Shown: positions 1-6,347, counted from the first letter of the stretch. The stretch: 7,446 nt of DNA from Acidimicrobiia bacterium (GCA_016650415.1 JAENVU010000384.1:1-7446); one strand, 5' to 3'. Notes: a model not told the origin generated them from the sequence alone. Program-made: numbers and translations.

Positions 1-609
1 AGCCGCGATCCGCGGATGCCGGGCATCATCTTCGAGCAGGTGACCGATCCCAAGTCGGCTACCAAGAACCGCGTCCATCTCGATCTCGCGTCGGTCGACC
101 GGGCCGACCAGCGCAACACCGTCGAAGCGCTCATGGAGATGGGCGCAACGCCGGCCGCGGTCGGACAGACCGACCAGCCCTGGGTGGTGCTCGCCGACCC
201 CGAGGGCAACGAGTTCTGTGTGCTCGAGCCCCGACCCAGGTACGAGAACGGGGCGACGCTCGCGTCGATCGTGCTCAATGCCGTCGACCCGCAGTCGCTC
301 GCGGAGTTCTGGGTCGAGGCGACGGGGTGGAGCGTGCGCGACCAGGCCGAGGACTGGGTCTCGCTGAGCGCACCCGACGGTCAGCCCCCCGATCTGGACC
401 TCGTGCGCGTCCCCGAGGCGAAGCAGGTGAAGAACCGGGTTCATCTCGATGTCGAAACCATCGCCGGTGGCGATCGCGACCTCGAAGTCGCCCGGCTGGT
501 CGCGCTCGGCGCGACGCCCGCCGACGTCGGCCAAGCGGCTGATGCATCCTGGGTCGTCCTCGCCGACCCCGAAGGAAACGAGTTCTGCGTGTTGAAGGCA
601 CCGCAATGA
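1..609 (+). CDS. Tandem VOC (glyoxalase-like) domain protein, 5' partial
   Basis: The frame is open from base 1, and the first ATG (16) lies in mid-domain, so the true start is upstream of the window. The visible part holds the C-terminal half of one VOC domain and then a complete second one. Both copies carry KNRVHLD (from about base 64 and base 430) and WVVLADPEGNEFCVL (from base 181 and base 550), 122-123 codons apart, so the protein is an internal duplication. These motifs match the Glyoxalase_6 type of the vicinal oxygen chelate superfamily. The His of RVHLD and the Glu of NEFCVL are candidate metal or ligand residues by position. VOC proteins include lyases, dioxygenases and resistance proteins, and the substrate cannot be read here. 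The last codons overlap the next start (ATGA), and the gene's end carries that gene's Shine-Dalgarno sequence. Family call is firm; function is unknown. Confidence 0.88.
   Translation, partial: SRDPRMPGIIFEQVTDPKSATKNRVHLDLASVDRADQRNTVEALMEMGATPAAVGQTDQPWVVLADPEGNEFCVLEPRPRYENGATLASIVLNAVDPQSLAEFWVEATGWSVRDQAEDWVSLSAPDGQPPDLDLVRVPEAKQVKNRVHLDVETIAGGDRDLEVARLVALGATPADVGQAADASWVVLADPEGNEFCVLKAPQ
594..598 (+). promoter_or_regulatory. Shine-Dalgarno site for the exonuclease gene
   Basis: GAAGG lies inside the last codons of the VOC gene, 7 bp before the ATG at 606. It fixes the start within the overlapping ATGA junction and suggests coupled translation. Confidence 0.6.
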
Positions 610-1481
610 ACGTCCACCTGGTCGACGGCACCTACGAGTTGTTCCGTCACCACTTCGCGGTTCCGACCCATCTCGATCCCGACGGGATCGACGTCGCCGC
701 GACGCGAGGAGTTGTCGGCTCACTGTTGATGATGTTGGAGGACGGGGCGACTCACGTCGCGGTCGCGACCGATCACATCGTCGAGTCGTTCCGCAACGAC
801 CTCTACGACGGGTACAAGACCGGCGAGGGGATGGACCCGGTGCTGCTCGCACAGTTCCCGATCCTCGAAGACGCCCTGCGCGCGCTCGGCGTGACCGTGT
901 GGGCGATGGTCGAACAAGAGGCCGACGACGGCATGGCCGCGGGCGCGCGAGTCGCCGCGGACGACGAGCGGGTCGAGCGCGTCTTCATCTGTACCCCCGA
1001 CAAGGATCTCGGCCAGAGCGTGGTCGACGAACGCGTGGTGCAGTTCGACCGGCGCAAGAACGAAGTCCGCGACGCCGCGGGAGTGCGGGCCAAGTTCGGT
1101 GTGGGACCCGAGTCGATTCCCGACTATCTGGGCCTCGTGGGAGACACCGCCGACGGTTTCCCCGGCCTGCCCGGCTGGGGCGCGAAATCGGCAGCCGCCG
1201 TCCTCGGCCACTACGAGCACCTCGAAGCGATCCCGGCGCTGGCCAAGGATTGGGCGGTCGACGTGCGCGGCGCGGTGAAGCTCGCCACGACCCTGAGCGA
1301 ACACCGCGAGGACGCGGAGCTGTTCCGACACATTGCGACCTTGCGCACGGACCATCCCGTCGGCACCGTGGACGAATGGCGCTGGACCGGACCGACGCCC
1401 GATTTCGCAGCCTGGACGAAGCGGATGGGCTCGCCGGGAATGCTGACCCGGGCGGAGCGGCTGGCGTCCCAACGCGCCTGA
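606..1481 (+). CDS. Stand-alone 5'-3' exonuclease (FEN / PolA N-terminal-domain family)
   Basis: This 291-residue protein matches the 5'-nuclease domain of DNA polymerase I without any polymerase part. In order: D7 in LVDGTYELFR; D56; FRNDLYDGYK (61-71), the equivalent of the FR...YK helical-arch segment; EQEADD (103-108); TPDKDLGQ (130-137) with D132 and D134; and the helix-3-turn-helix GDTADGFPGLPGWGAK (179-194) with D180 and D183. The acidic two-metal site therefore looks complete, so cleavage of 5' flaps or RNA/DNA primers is likely. The Arg that follows YK in PolA (as in YKSHR) is Glu74 here, and the usual SDN of the H3TH is ADG. GAAGG at 594-598, 7 bp before the ATG, supports this start. 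The 4-bp overlap with the VOC gene implies translational coupling. It could back up Pol I in Okazaki-fragment or repair processing, like E. coli ExoIX, which is an inference. Confidence 0.92.
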   Translation: MNVHLVDGTYELFRHHFAVPTHLDPDGIDVAATRGVVGSLLMMLEDGATHVAVATDHIVESFRNDLYDGYKTGEGMDPVLLAQFPILEDALRALGVTVWAMVEQEADDGMAAGARVAADDERVERVFICTPDKDLGQSVVDERVVQFDRRKNEVRDAAGVRAKFGVGPESIPDYLGLVGDTADGFPGLPGWGAKSAAAVLGHYEHLEAIPALAKDWAVDVRGAVKLATTLSEHREDAELFRHIATLRTDHPVGTVDEWRWTGPTPDFAAWTKRMGSPGMLTRAERLASQRA

Positions 1482-1497
1482 CGGTCAGGATCGGGGA

Positions 1498-2316
1498 ATG
1501 AGTACTTCTCCGGGTTCGACCGCCGTCGTCATCGATCGGCCGCGCGACCAGCTCGCCCGCATCACGCTCAATCGGCCCGATCGTCGCAACGCCATGAACG
1601 CCGACCTGCTGGCCGGGCTGTACGACGCGCTCGGGGAACTCCGTGAGGACCGCGACTGTCGCGTGATCATCCTCACCGGCGCCGGGCCCGGGTTCTGCGC
1701 CGGACTCGATCTCGCCGAGGGCGTCACACTCCCGGACCTTCCCGGCATGGGCCGGGCCCGGGCCGGCATGCGGGTCCAGCAGTACATCGCCAACCTGATC
1801 CCGCTCATGCGTTCGCAACCGCAGCCGATCATCGCCGCCGTGAACGGCGCGGCCTCGGGCGGGGGATTGGCACTGACGCTCGGCTCCGACATCCGCATCG
1901 CCGCGGACTCGGCGCGGTTCAACGTCGCGTTCATCAGGGTCGGGCTCTCGGCGTGCGACATCGGGACGAGTTGGATCCTGCCCCGGCTGATCGGCGCGTC
2001 GCGCGCGTACGAACTGATGCTGACGGGCCGCTTCGTCGACGCCGAGGAGGCGTTCCGGATCGGACTCGTCACCCAGGTCGCGCCCGACGACGGCTTGATG
2101 GATGCGGCCATCGCCGAAGCCGAGCTCATCCTCGCGAACGGACCGTTCGGTGTCCGCATGACCAAGGAAGTCATGTGGAGCCAGCTCGAGATCGGATCGA
2201 TGCAGGCCGGCATCGACTTGGAGAACCGCACGCAGGTGTTGTCGAGCTTCGCCGGCGATCTCGAAGAAGCCATGGCCGCATTCATGGAGAAGCGGCCCCC
2301 GAACTTCACGAACTGA
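1498..2316 (+). CDS. Enoyl-CoA hydratase/isomerase (crotonase) family protein lacking canonical Glu pair
   Basis: This 272-residue protein has the full crotonase fold signature: ITLNRPDRRNAMN (22-34), oxyanion-hole segments FCAGLDL (66-72) and NGAASGGG (116-123), then SDIRIAADSARFNVAF (130-145) and VGLSACDIGTSWILPRLIG (148-166). Aligned by eye to rat mitochondrial enoyl-CoA hydratase, the position of Glu144 is Ala125 and that of Glu164 is Phe145, so simple hydratase chemistry is doubtful. Asp154 in CDIG sits close to the catalytic Asp of dienoyl-CoA isomerases (AADVG). It resembles actinobacterial EchA paralogues with a CDIG motif. Isomerase activity or acyl-CoA binding without hydration are the main alternatives. 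AGGA at 1487-1490, 7 bp before the ATG, supports the start. It lies 16 bp after the exonuclease gene and 14 bp before the SDR gene, so co-transcription is likely. Family call sure; reaction unsure. Confidence 0.92.
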   Translation: MSTSPGSTAVVIDRPRDQLARITLNRPDRRNAMNADLLAGLYDALGELREDRDCRVIILTGAGPGFCAGLDLAEGVTLPDLPGMGRARAGMRVQQYIANLIPLMRSQPQPIIAAVNGAASGGGLALTLGSDIRIAADSARFNVAFIRVGLSACDIGTSWILPRLIGASRAYELMLTGRFVDAEEAFRIGLVTQVAPDDGLMDAAIAEAELILANGPFGVRMTKEVMWSQLEIGSMQAGIDLENRTQVLSSFAGDLEEAMAAFMEKRPPNFTN

Positions 2317-2320
2317 ATCA

Positions 2321-2325
2321 AGGAG
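2321..2325 (+). promoter_or_regulatory. Shine-Dalgarno site deciding the SDR start
   Basis: AGGAG lies 5 bp before the ATG at 2331, just after the crotonase stop. It selects this start over a much longer in-frame extension that overlaps the crotonase gene. Confidence 0.7.
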
Positions 2326-2330
2326 CAGTC

Positions 2331-3107
2331 ATGGGTTCGTTGGACGGACGACGGGCTTTCATCAGCGGCGGATCGCGGGGGATCGGTCGCGCGATCGCCC
2401 TGGCGCTCGCCGCCGACGGTGCCGACGTTGCGGTCAACTACCGCCGCGACGGCGAAGCGGCGCTCGCGACGGTGCGCGACATCAATGCGATGGGCCGCAA
2501 GTCCTCGGCGTTCGCCGCGTCGGTCGACGATGCCGAGGCGTGTGCCGCGATGTGCACCACGGTGTTGGACGAGTTCGGGCCGATCGATCTGCTCGTCCAC
2601 AATGCGGGCATCGCGTCTCGCGGCCACAGCGTGGTGAAGACCGAGCTCGCCGAGGTCGAGCGCAACTGGCGCACCCACACGCTCGCGGGGTTCATCCTCG
2701 CTCAGCACTTCGTGCCCGGCATGCGGGAGGCGGCATCCCGCGACGGCGGGCGCGGCGACGTGATCATGATCTCGTCGGTCGCGACCACCCATCTCCAGCC
2801 CAACGGTGCGCCGTATTCGATGGCCAAGGCCGGTTTGGAAGCCCTGGCGATGACGCTGGCGAAGGAAGAACGCCGCAACGGCATTCACGTCAACGTGGTC
2901 GCGCCCGGGTTGGTGGAGACCGAGATGGGCCGTCGGCTCGTCAAGGGCGCGATCGGCGTCGAAGACATTCACACGCTCGATGCGGGTTCCCCGTTCGGCC
3001 ACGTGTGTACTCCCGAGGAGGTCGCGGCCGTCGTCCACGGACTCGTGTCCGACGTCGGGACCTACCTCACCGGCATCAAGGTGACCGTCGACGGCGGCAC
3101 GTTCTGA
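2331..3107 (+). CDS. SDR family NAD(P)-dependent oxidoreductase
   Basis: This is a 258-residue classical short-chain dehydrogenase/reductase of FabG-like length. It has the Rossmann motif GGSRGIG (13-19), HNAG (90-93, for NNAG), Ser149, and YSMAK (162-166) with catalytic Tyr162 and Lys166. The end is typical: APGLVETEMG (191-200) and a C-terminal YLTGIKVTVDGG. Arg38 and Arg39 after the second strand favour NADP(H). The fourth residue of the usual Asn-Ser-Tyr-Lys tetrad appears to be Thr117 (HTL instead of TNL). The ATG at 2331 is chosen over upstream in-frame codons because AGGAG at 2321-2325 precedes it by 5 bp and the Rossmann motif then begins near residue 10; the frame upstream only shadows the crotonase gene. 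Following a crotonase gene, it may oxidise a hydroxyacyl-CoA or reduce a ketoacyl substrate, but the substrate is not shown by sequence. Confidence 0.93.
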   Translation: MGSLDGRRAFISGGSRGIGRAIALALAADGADVAVNYRRDGEAALATVRDINAMGRKSSAFAASVDDAEACAAMCTTVLDEFGPIDLLVHNAGIASRGHSVVKTELAEVERNWRTHTLAGFILAQHFVPGMREAASRDGGRGDVIMISSVATTHLQPNGAPYSMAKAGLEALAMTLAKEERRNGIHVNVVAPGLVETEMGRRLVKGAIGVEDIHTLDAGSPFGHVCTPEEVAAVVHGLVSDVGTYLTGIKVTVDGGTF

Positions 3108-3129
3108 CCATCGAGCAAGGGGTTCGGCA

Positions 3130-3582
3130 ATGACCACAGGTTCGGCAAGTGTCGTGATCAACCGGGACCCCGCGACGGTGTTCGCGGCCATCTCCGATGT
3201 GACGAGAACGGGGGAGTGGAGCCCCGAATGCACGGCCGGCCGCTGGGTCGGCAGAGCGCCCGGGCCGGCGCTCGGCGCCACGTTCGAGGGCGACAACGAG
3301 TTCAAACTCGCCGGCCGTTCGTTGAAGCAGTGGACGACGACATCGGAGGTCACCCAGTGCGTGCCCGGTGAAGTGTTCGAGTTCATCGCCGAGGGCTACA
3401 CGACCTGGCGGTACGAACTCACCCCGGTCGACGGGGGAACCCAGGTGACGGAGTCCTTCGACTTCACGACCGCAAGCGCACTGCAACGCTTCATGTACGA
3501 GACGCTCGCCCGGCGTCCCGCGTCGATGGTCAAGGGCATGCAGCAGACCCTCGACCGCATCAAGGCGCACCTGGAATCCTGA
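3130..3582 (+). CDS. SRPBCC family protein (polyketide cyclase/dehydrase-like)
   Basis: This 150-residue protein is the usual length for a single START/Bet v1-like helix-grip domain. It begins with a beta strand and PATVFAAISDVTRTGEWSP (14-32), where the family's conserved W-S-P motif lies. It continues with GRWVGRAPGPALGATFEGDN (37-56), has a mid-protein strand GEVFEFIAEGYTTWRYELTP, and ends in a long amphipathic C-terminal helix (about 120-149). Members bind hydrophobic ligands in a cavity, and some act as aromatase/cyclases or lipid carriers. No catalytic residue can be assigned. AAGGGG at 3117-3122, 7 bp before the ATG, supports the start. It is the last gene of the five-gene plus-strand run, 22 bp after the SDR gene, so it may bind the substrate or product of the crotonase/SDR pair. 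That role is an inference. Confidence 0.88.
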   Translation: MTTGSASVVINRDPATVFAAISDVTRTGEWSPECTAGRWVGRAPGPALGATFEGDNEFKLAGRSLKQWTTTSEVTQCVPGEVFEFIAEGYTTWRYELTPVDGGTQVTESFDFTTASALQRFMYETLARRPASMVKGMQQTLDRIKAHLES

Positions 3583-3586
3583 CCCG

Positions 3587-3602
3587 CTCCGAGCGTTCGG
3601 GG
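3587..3602. terminator. Small hairpin between convergent genes
   Basis: CTCCGA (3587-3592) and TCGGGG (3597-3602) can form a 6-bp stem with one G-U pair around a GCGT loop. It occupies most of the 22 bp between the SRPBCC stop and the amidohydrolase stop. There is no T-run on either side, so a role as a bidirectional terminator rests on position alone. Confidence 0.35.
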
Positions 3603-3604
3603 GC

Positions 3605-5062
3605 TCAGACCACCGCGTGCGACGCCAGGAGGGCACGGAACTCACGGTCGGTCTCGGGACCGTACGTCCGCAACGCAACTCCGCCGGCCGCGCGTGCCTG
3701 AGCCAACTCGTCACGGGAGAACTCACATCGCGGTGTGGGTGCCGACACCTCGTAGAGCGCGAGTGCGTTCTCGCCGAGGATCTTCCGCTTCACGCGCGCC
3801 GTCAACTTCGGATACCCGTACCGCTCCTGCAGCTCGGTCGAGATCTCGAAGGCACGGAACGCCTGGATCTGATCCTGGGGCGAGCCGTACCAGAGTGAAT
3901 CGGTACCCCACAGCACGTTGTCCTCGCCGACCGCGACGAGAAGCTTGCCCAAGACGTGGGCGGCCGCCGTCGGGTCGCGCATGAGGTTCCACCAGGTCGA
4001 GCCGAGTTCGGCGTAGACGTTCGCGCCGGCAGGCACCGCCGCGTCGCGCACGCTCTTCACGAGGCGATCGACGCCGCGACCGTCGGGCGAGTACGCGTCC
4101 TCGTGCACTCCGGCTTCGAACCCGGAGTGATACACGACGAACCGCAGATCGGGATGCGCCTTCGCCGCGGGTCCGACGTCGACGGGGGAGGCATACGCGC
4201 TGCCGCCCGAGAACCCTTTGTGGACACAGACGATGTTCGGACCGACCGCTTCGACCCGAGCGAGGAACTCCTCGCCGACCTGCGGCGACGATGCGTCGTG
4301 ATCGTCCAGCCACCAGCCGTCGCCCGGAGCGTGGGTGTACACCTTCCATCCCACGATCGGGTGCGAGCGTGCCAACGCGGCCATCCCGTCGATCTGCTGA
4401 CCCGCCGGGCCGTACGTGGGCTGCACGCCGCCGTGGAGCAACACGCGTCCGTCACCACACACCTGATCGGCCAGGCGACGGGCGATCTCCATGTCCTTCA
4501 TCGCGAGAGGATTGACCGGTTCGGGGATCGGAATCGCGGTGAGGATCATCAGCGACGTATCGGATTGGTTGAACAACAGGTCGAGGTACTGCTCGACGGA
4601 GAAGCACGCTCGTGCGTCGGCCTCACCACAACGACCCTGCGGGAACGAGTTCACCAAACCGTCGATTCCGGCGATTCCGGTGCCGGGACCGGTCAGGTCG
4701 TAGTCGAGGTAGTGGGTCTGCACGTCGAAGACGAACTCGTCGCCGGCGAGCGCACCGCGAGCGACGTCGGGGTCGGTGGTGGCGTCGTCGGGTACCCGGT
4801 AGGTGCCGCCGGAGCGACGATTCCGGGCCTTGTTCGCGTCGTCGTGACACGCCGCGAGGGTTCCGAGCATCAGCGCCGCACCTCCGAGACTCCGGAGAAA
4901 CGATCGCCGATCCATCCCCAGCCGGCGCGCCAACGACTCCGCGTCGCGGCGCGTGCGCCGGATCGCCTCGAGTTCGACCGGGCCGAGCGGTACCGGTCGC
5001 TCCTCACCGTTCGAACACGGTCCGAGTTTGATCGGGAGCTCCCGATCGGGATCCCACGGCAT
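3605..5062 (-). CDS. Amidohydrolase family protein with Tat signal and lipobox
   Basis: From the ATG at 5062 the protein has 485 residues. It starts with a polar, charged segment of about 49 residues (including LPIKLGPCSNGE at 9-20), then MDRRSFLRSLGG (50-61), a hydrophobic stretch and a lipobox-like LAAC with Cys72. This fits a Tat-exported lipoprotein. The rest resembles the amidohydrolase_2 (ACMSD-like) TIM barrel: FDVQTH (112-117), GWKVYTH (238-244), VCVHKGF (278-284), VVYHSGFE (309-316) and GTDSLW (386-391). Candidate metal ligands are His117, His281, His312 and Asp388. The first His of the usual HxH is Gln115. Reactions in this superfamily include hydrolysis and decarboxylation; the substrate is unknown. 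A longer in-frame start at 5137 exists, but 5062 has an AGGG 8 bp upstream. A start at 4915 would give a bare Tat signal. The N-terminal segment resembles that of actinobacterial homologues as I remember them, which favours 5062. Confidence 0.85.
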   Translation of the reverse strand: MPWDPDRELPIKLGPCSNGEERPVPLGPVELEAIRRTRRDAESLARRLGMDRRSFLRSLGGAALMLGTLAACHDDANKARNRRSGGTYRVPDDATTDPDVARGALAGDEFVFDVQTHYLDYDLTGPGTGIAGIDGLVNSFPQGRCGEADARACFSVEQYLDLLFNQSDTSLMILTAIPIPEPVNPLAMKDMEIARRLADQVCGDGRVLLHGGVQPTYGPAGQQIDGMAALARSHPIVGWKVYTHAPGDGWWLDDHDASSPQVGEEFLARVEAVGPNIVCVHKGFSGGSAYASPVDVGPAAKAHPDLRFVVYHSGFEAGVHEDAYSPDGRGVDRLVKSVRDAAVPAGANVYAELGSTWWNLMRDPTAAAHVLGKLLVAVGEDNVLWGTDSLWYGSPQDQIQAFRAFEISTELQERYGYPKLTARVKRKILGENALALYEVSAPTPRCEFSRDELAQARAAGGVALRTYGPETDREFRALLASHAVV

Positions 5063-5157
5063 GGTGAGCACCCTAGAACGCCGAATCCACTGGCGGCATC
5101 CGGTCCGTTTCGAGTATTTCCTACCCCGTGGTCGCACCCTCGTGAGACGGTGTCGCC
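5063..5157. promoter_or_regulatory. Divergent intergenic region (amidohydrolase / rmuC)
   Basis: These 95 bp separate the two divergently transcribed genes and must hold promoters for both, unless transcription enters from afar. Towards the amidohydrolase a TAGGGT box is visible near the start. Towards rmuC I see no hexamer pair near consensus; TATTTC at 5115-5120 is the best partial match to a -10 box. The Shine-Dalgarno for rmuC is also weak (GAGACGG-like, ending about 7 bp before the ATG). A short GGTG-AG-CACC inverted repeat (5063-5072) abuts the amidohydrolase start. Confidence 0.5.
5070..5075 (-). promoter_or_regulatory. Candidate -10 box (TAGGGT) for the amidohydrolase gene, possibly leaderless
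   Basis: On the minus strand TAGGGT ends 7 nt before the ATG at 5062. A TANNNT box at that distance would put the transcript start at or next to the start codon, as in leaderless actinobacterial mRNAs. The same bases can instead be read as an AGGG Shine-Dalgarno. No TTGACA-like -35 is visible 16-18 bp upstream. Confidence 0.35.
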
Positions 5158-6321
5158 ATGATCAGCATCCTGCTCGTCGCCCTGCTCATCGTCATCGCCA
5201 TCGGCGCGGCGGCCGGTACCGCCGCCGTCGTCGTCCAACGCGGACGCGTCCAGGCGCCGGCCGGCCCGGACCCGGAGGACCTTGCCGACCGCATCGCCCG
5301 GACCGCCGCCCAGCAACAGCAAGCGGCACTCGGGCACCTGATCGAAACGAACCGAGCACTGATGGACGCCGAGCGGACCCGCGCCGGCGAATCCTTTGCG
5401 CACGAACGCAGCCAGATGGCGCAGCAGTTCACGACCATGCAGCAGCAACTCGGCAAGGTGACAGATCTCGTCCGGGACTTCGAAACCGGGCGCGGCGCGA
5501 AGATCGACCAACTCTCGGGGGCGTTGGCGCAGCAACGCGCCGGAATCGCCGAACTGGCCCAGACCGCCCAGGGGCTGCGTGAGGCCCTCGCCAGCTCCAA
5601 GACCCGCGGCCAATGGGGCGAGCGCATGGCCGAAGACGTGCTCCGGCTCGCCGGGTTCGTCGAAGGCGTGCAGTACCGCAAGCAGAAGTCGGTCGATTCG
5701 GGGCCGGGGATTCCCGACTTCACCTTCCTGCTCCCGCAGGACGCGATTCTCTACATGGACGTGAAGTTCCCGCTCGACAACTACCTCCGGTTCGTCAACT
5801 CCGAATCCGATCTCGAACAGGTCCGGTACCGGGACGACTTCCTGAAGGACGTGCGGGCCAAGGTCAAGGAGCTGGCGAGTCGGCGATACACCGACGGCTC
5901 CCCGTCGAGTGTCGACTGTGTCCTGCTGTTCATTCCCAACGAGGCCCTGTACGCGTTCGTCCAGGAGCACGCGACCACCTTGCTCGACGAAGCATTGCGG
6001 GAGCGGATCATCATGTGTTCACCCATGACGTTGTTCGCGGTGCTCGCGGTGGTGCGACAGTCCGTCGAGAACTTCCGGATGGAGCGCACCGCATCGGAGA
6101 TCCTCGAGGTCCTCGGCGACTTCACCAAACAGTGGGACGCCTTCGCCGACAAGATGGACGCATTGGGCCGCGGTCTCAATACCGTGACCAAGGCGTACGA
6201 CGAGCTGTCCGGAGTACGCAACCGGCAGCTCGTCCGCCAGCTCGATCGAATCGACGATCTCCGCCGCACGCACGATCTCACCGACCACGACGAACCGACC
6301 GTGCTCACCCTCAACGCGTAA
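5158..6321 (+). CDS. rmuC: DNA recombination protein RmuC
   Basis: This 387-residue protein has the standard RmuC architecture. An N-terminal membrane helix (about 2-27) is followed by a Gln/Ala-rich probable coiled coil (about 38-145), then the RmuC domain with GQWGERMAEDVL (151-162), GIPDFTFLLP (184-193), and MDVKFPLDNYLRF (200-212). The PD (186-187) and DVK (201-203) residues, with Glu155, fit a PD-(D/E)XK nuclease-type active site. LLFIPNEALYAFVQE (256-270) and SPMTLFAVLAVVRQ (288-301) are further conserved family blocks. E. coli RmuC limits inversion of short inverted repeats, and homologues have been linked to genome maintenance; the precise substrate is unresolved. The start is chosen because it directly precedes the membrane helix. 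The gene is divergent from the amidohydrolase gene and is followed 32 bp later by fxsA. Length is slightly shorter than E. coli RmuC but complete. Confidence 0.95.
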   Translation: MISILLVALLIVIAIGAAAGTAAVVVQRGRVQAPAGPDPEDLADRIARTAAQQQQAALGHLIETNRALMDAERTRAGESFAHERSQMAQQFTTMQQQLGKVTDLVRDFETGRGAKIDQLSGALAQQRAGIAELAQTAQGLREALASSKTRGQWGERMAEDVLRLAGFVEGVQYRKQKSVDSGPGIPDFTFLLPQDAILYMDVKFPLDNYLRFVNSESDLEQVRYRDDFLKDVRAKVKELASRRYTDGSPSSVDCVLLFIPNEALYAFVQEHATTLLDEALRERIIMCSPMTLFAVLAVVRQSVENFRMERTASEILEVLGDFTKQWDAFADKMDALGRGLNTVTKAYDELSGVRNRQLVRQLDRIDDLRRTHDLTDHDEPTVLTLNA

Positions 6322-6341
6322 CCCGGCCGGAGTCCGAGCCC

Positions 6342-6347
6342 TACGCT
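6342..6347 (+). promoter_or_regulatory. Candidate -10 box (TACGCT) for fxsA, possibly leaderless
   Basis: TACGCT fits TANNNT and ends 6 nt before the GTG at 6354, which would place the transcript start at the start codon. The gap between rmuC and fxsA is only 32 bp. The GGGCGG between box and GTG is too close to serve as a normally spaced Shine-Dalgarno. No good -35 is seen. Read-through from rmuC could also drive the gene. Confidence 0.4.

Noticed and set aside
16..18. ATG at 16 as the VOC gene start
   Set aside because: Comparison with the second domain shows that about 50 residues of the first VOC domain should precede it, and the frame is open to the window edge.
1953..2330. Extension of the SDR frame upstream of 2331
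   Set aside because: The extension overlaps the crotonase gene, is Arg-rich with no domain, and the SDR start has an AGGAG at proper spacing.
1485..3386. A 633-codon minus-strand open frame opposite the crotonase and SDR genes
   Set aside because: Its product has no recognisable domain and shows Arg/Ser/His-rich low-complexity composition typical of antisense shadows of GC-rich genes. The plus-strand frames carry complete motifs and Shine-Dalgarno sites.
4663..4679. Short direct repeat GATTCCGGC/GATTCCGGT inside the amidohydrolase gene
   Set aside because: It encodes Gly-Ile-Ala-Gly-Ile codons in frame and is explained by the protein sequence.
3956..5161. A 401-codon plus-strand open frame opposite the amidohydrolase gene
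   Set aside because: It is an antisense shadow; the minus-strand frame has the Tat signal and metal-site motifs, and the plus product has none.
4870..5970. A 366-codon minus-strand open frame opposite rmuC
   Set aside because: It is Leu/Gly/Arg-rich with no domain and crosses the intergenic region into the amidohydrolase gene. RmuC motifs are unambiguous on the plus strand.
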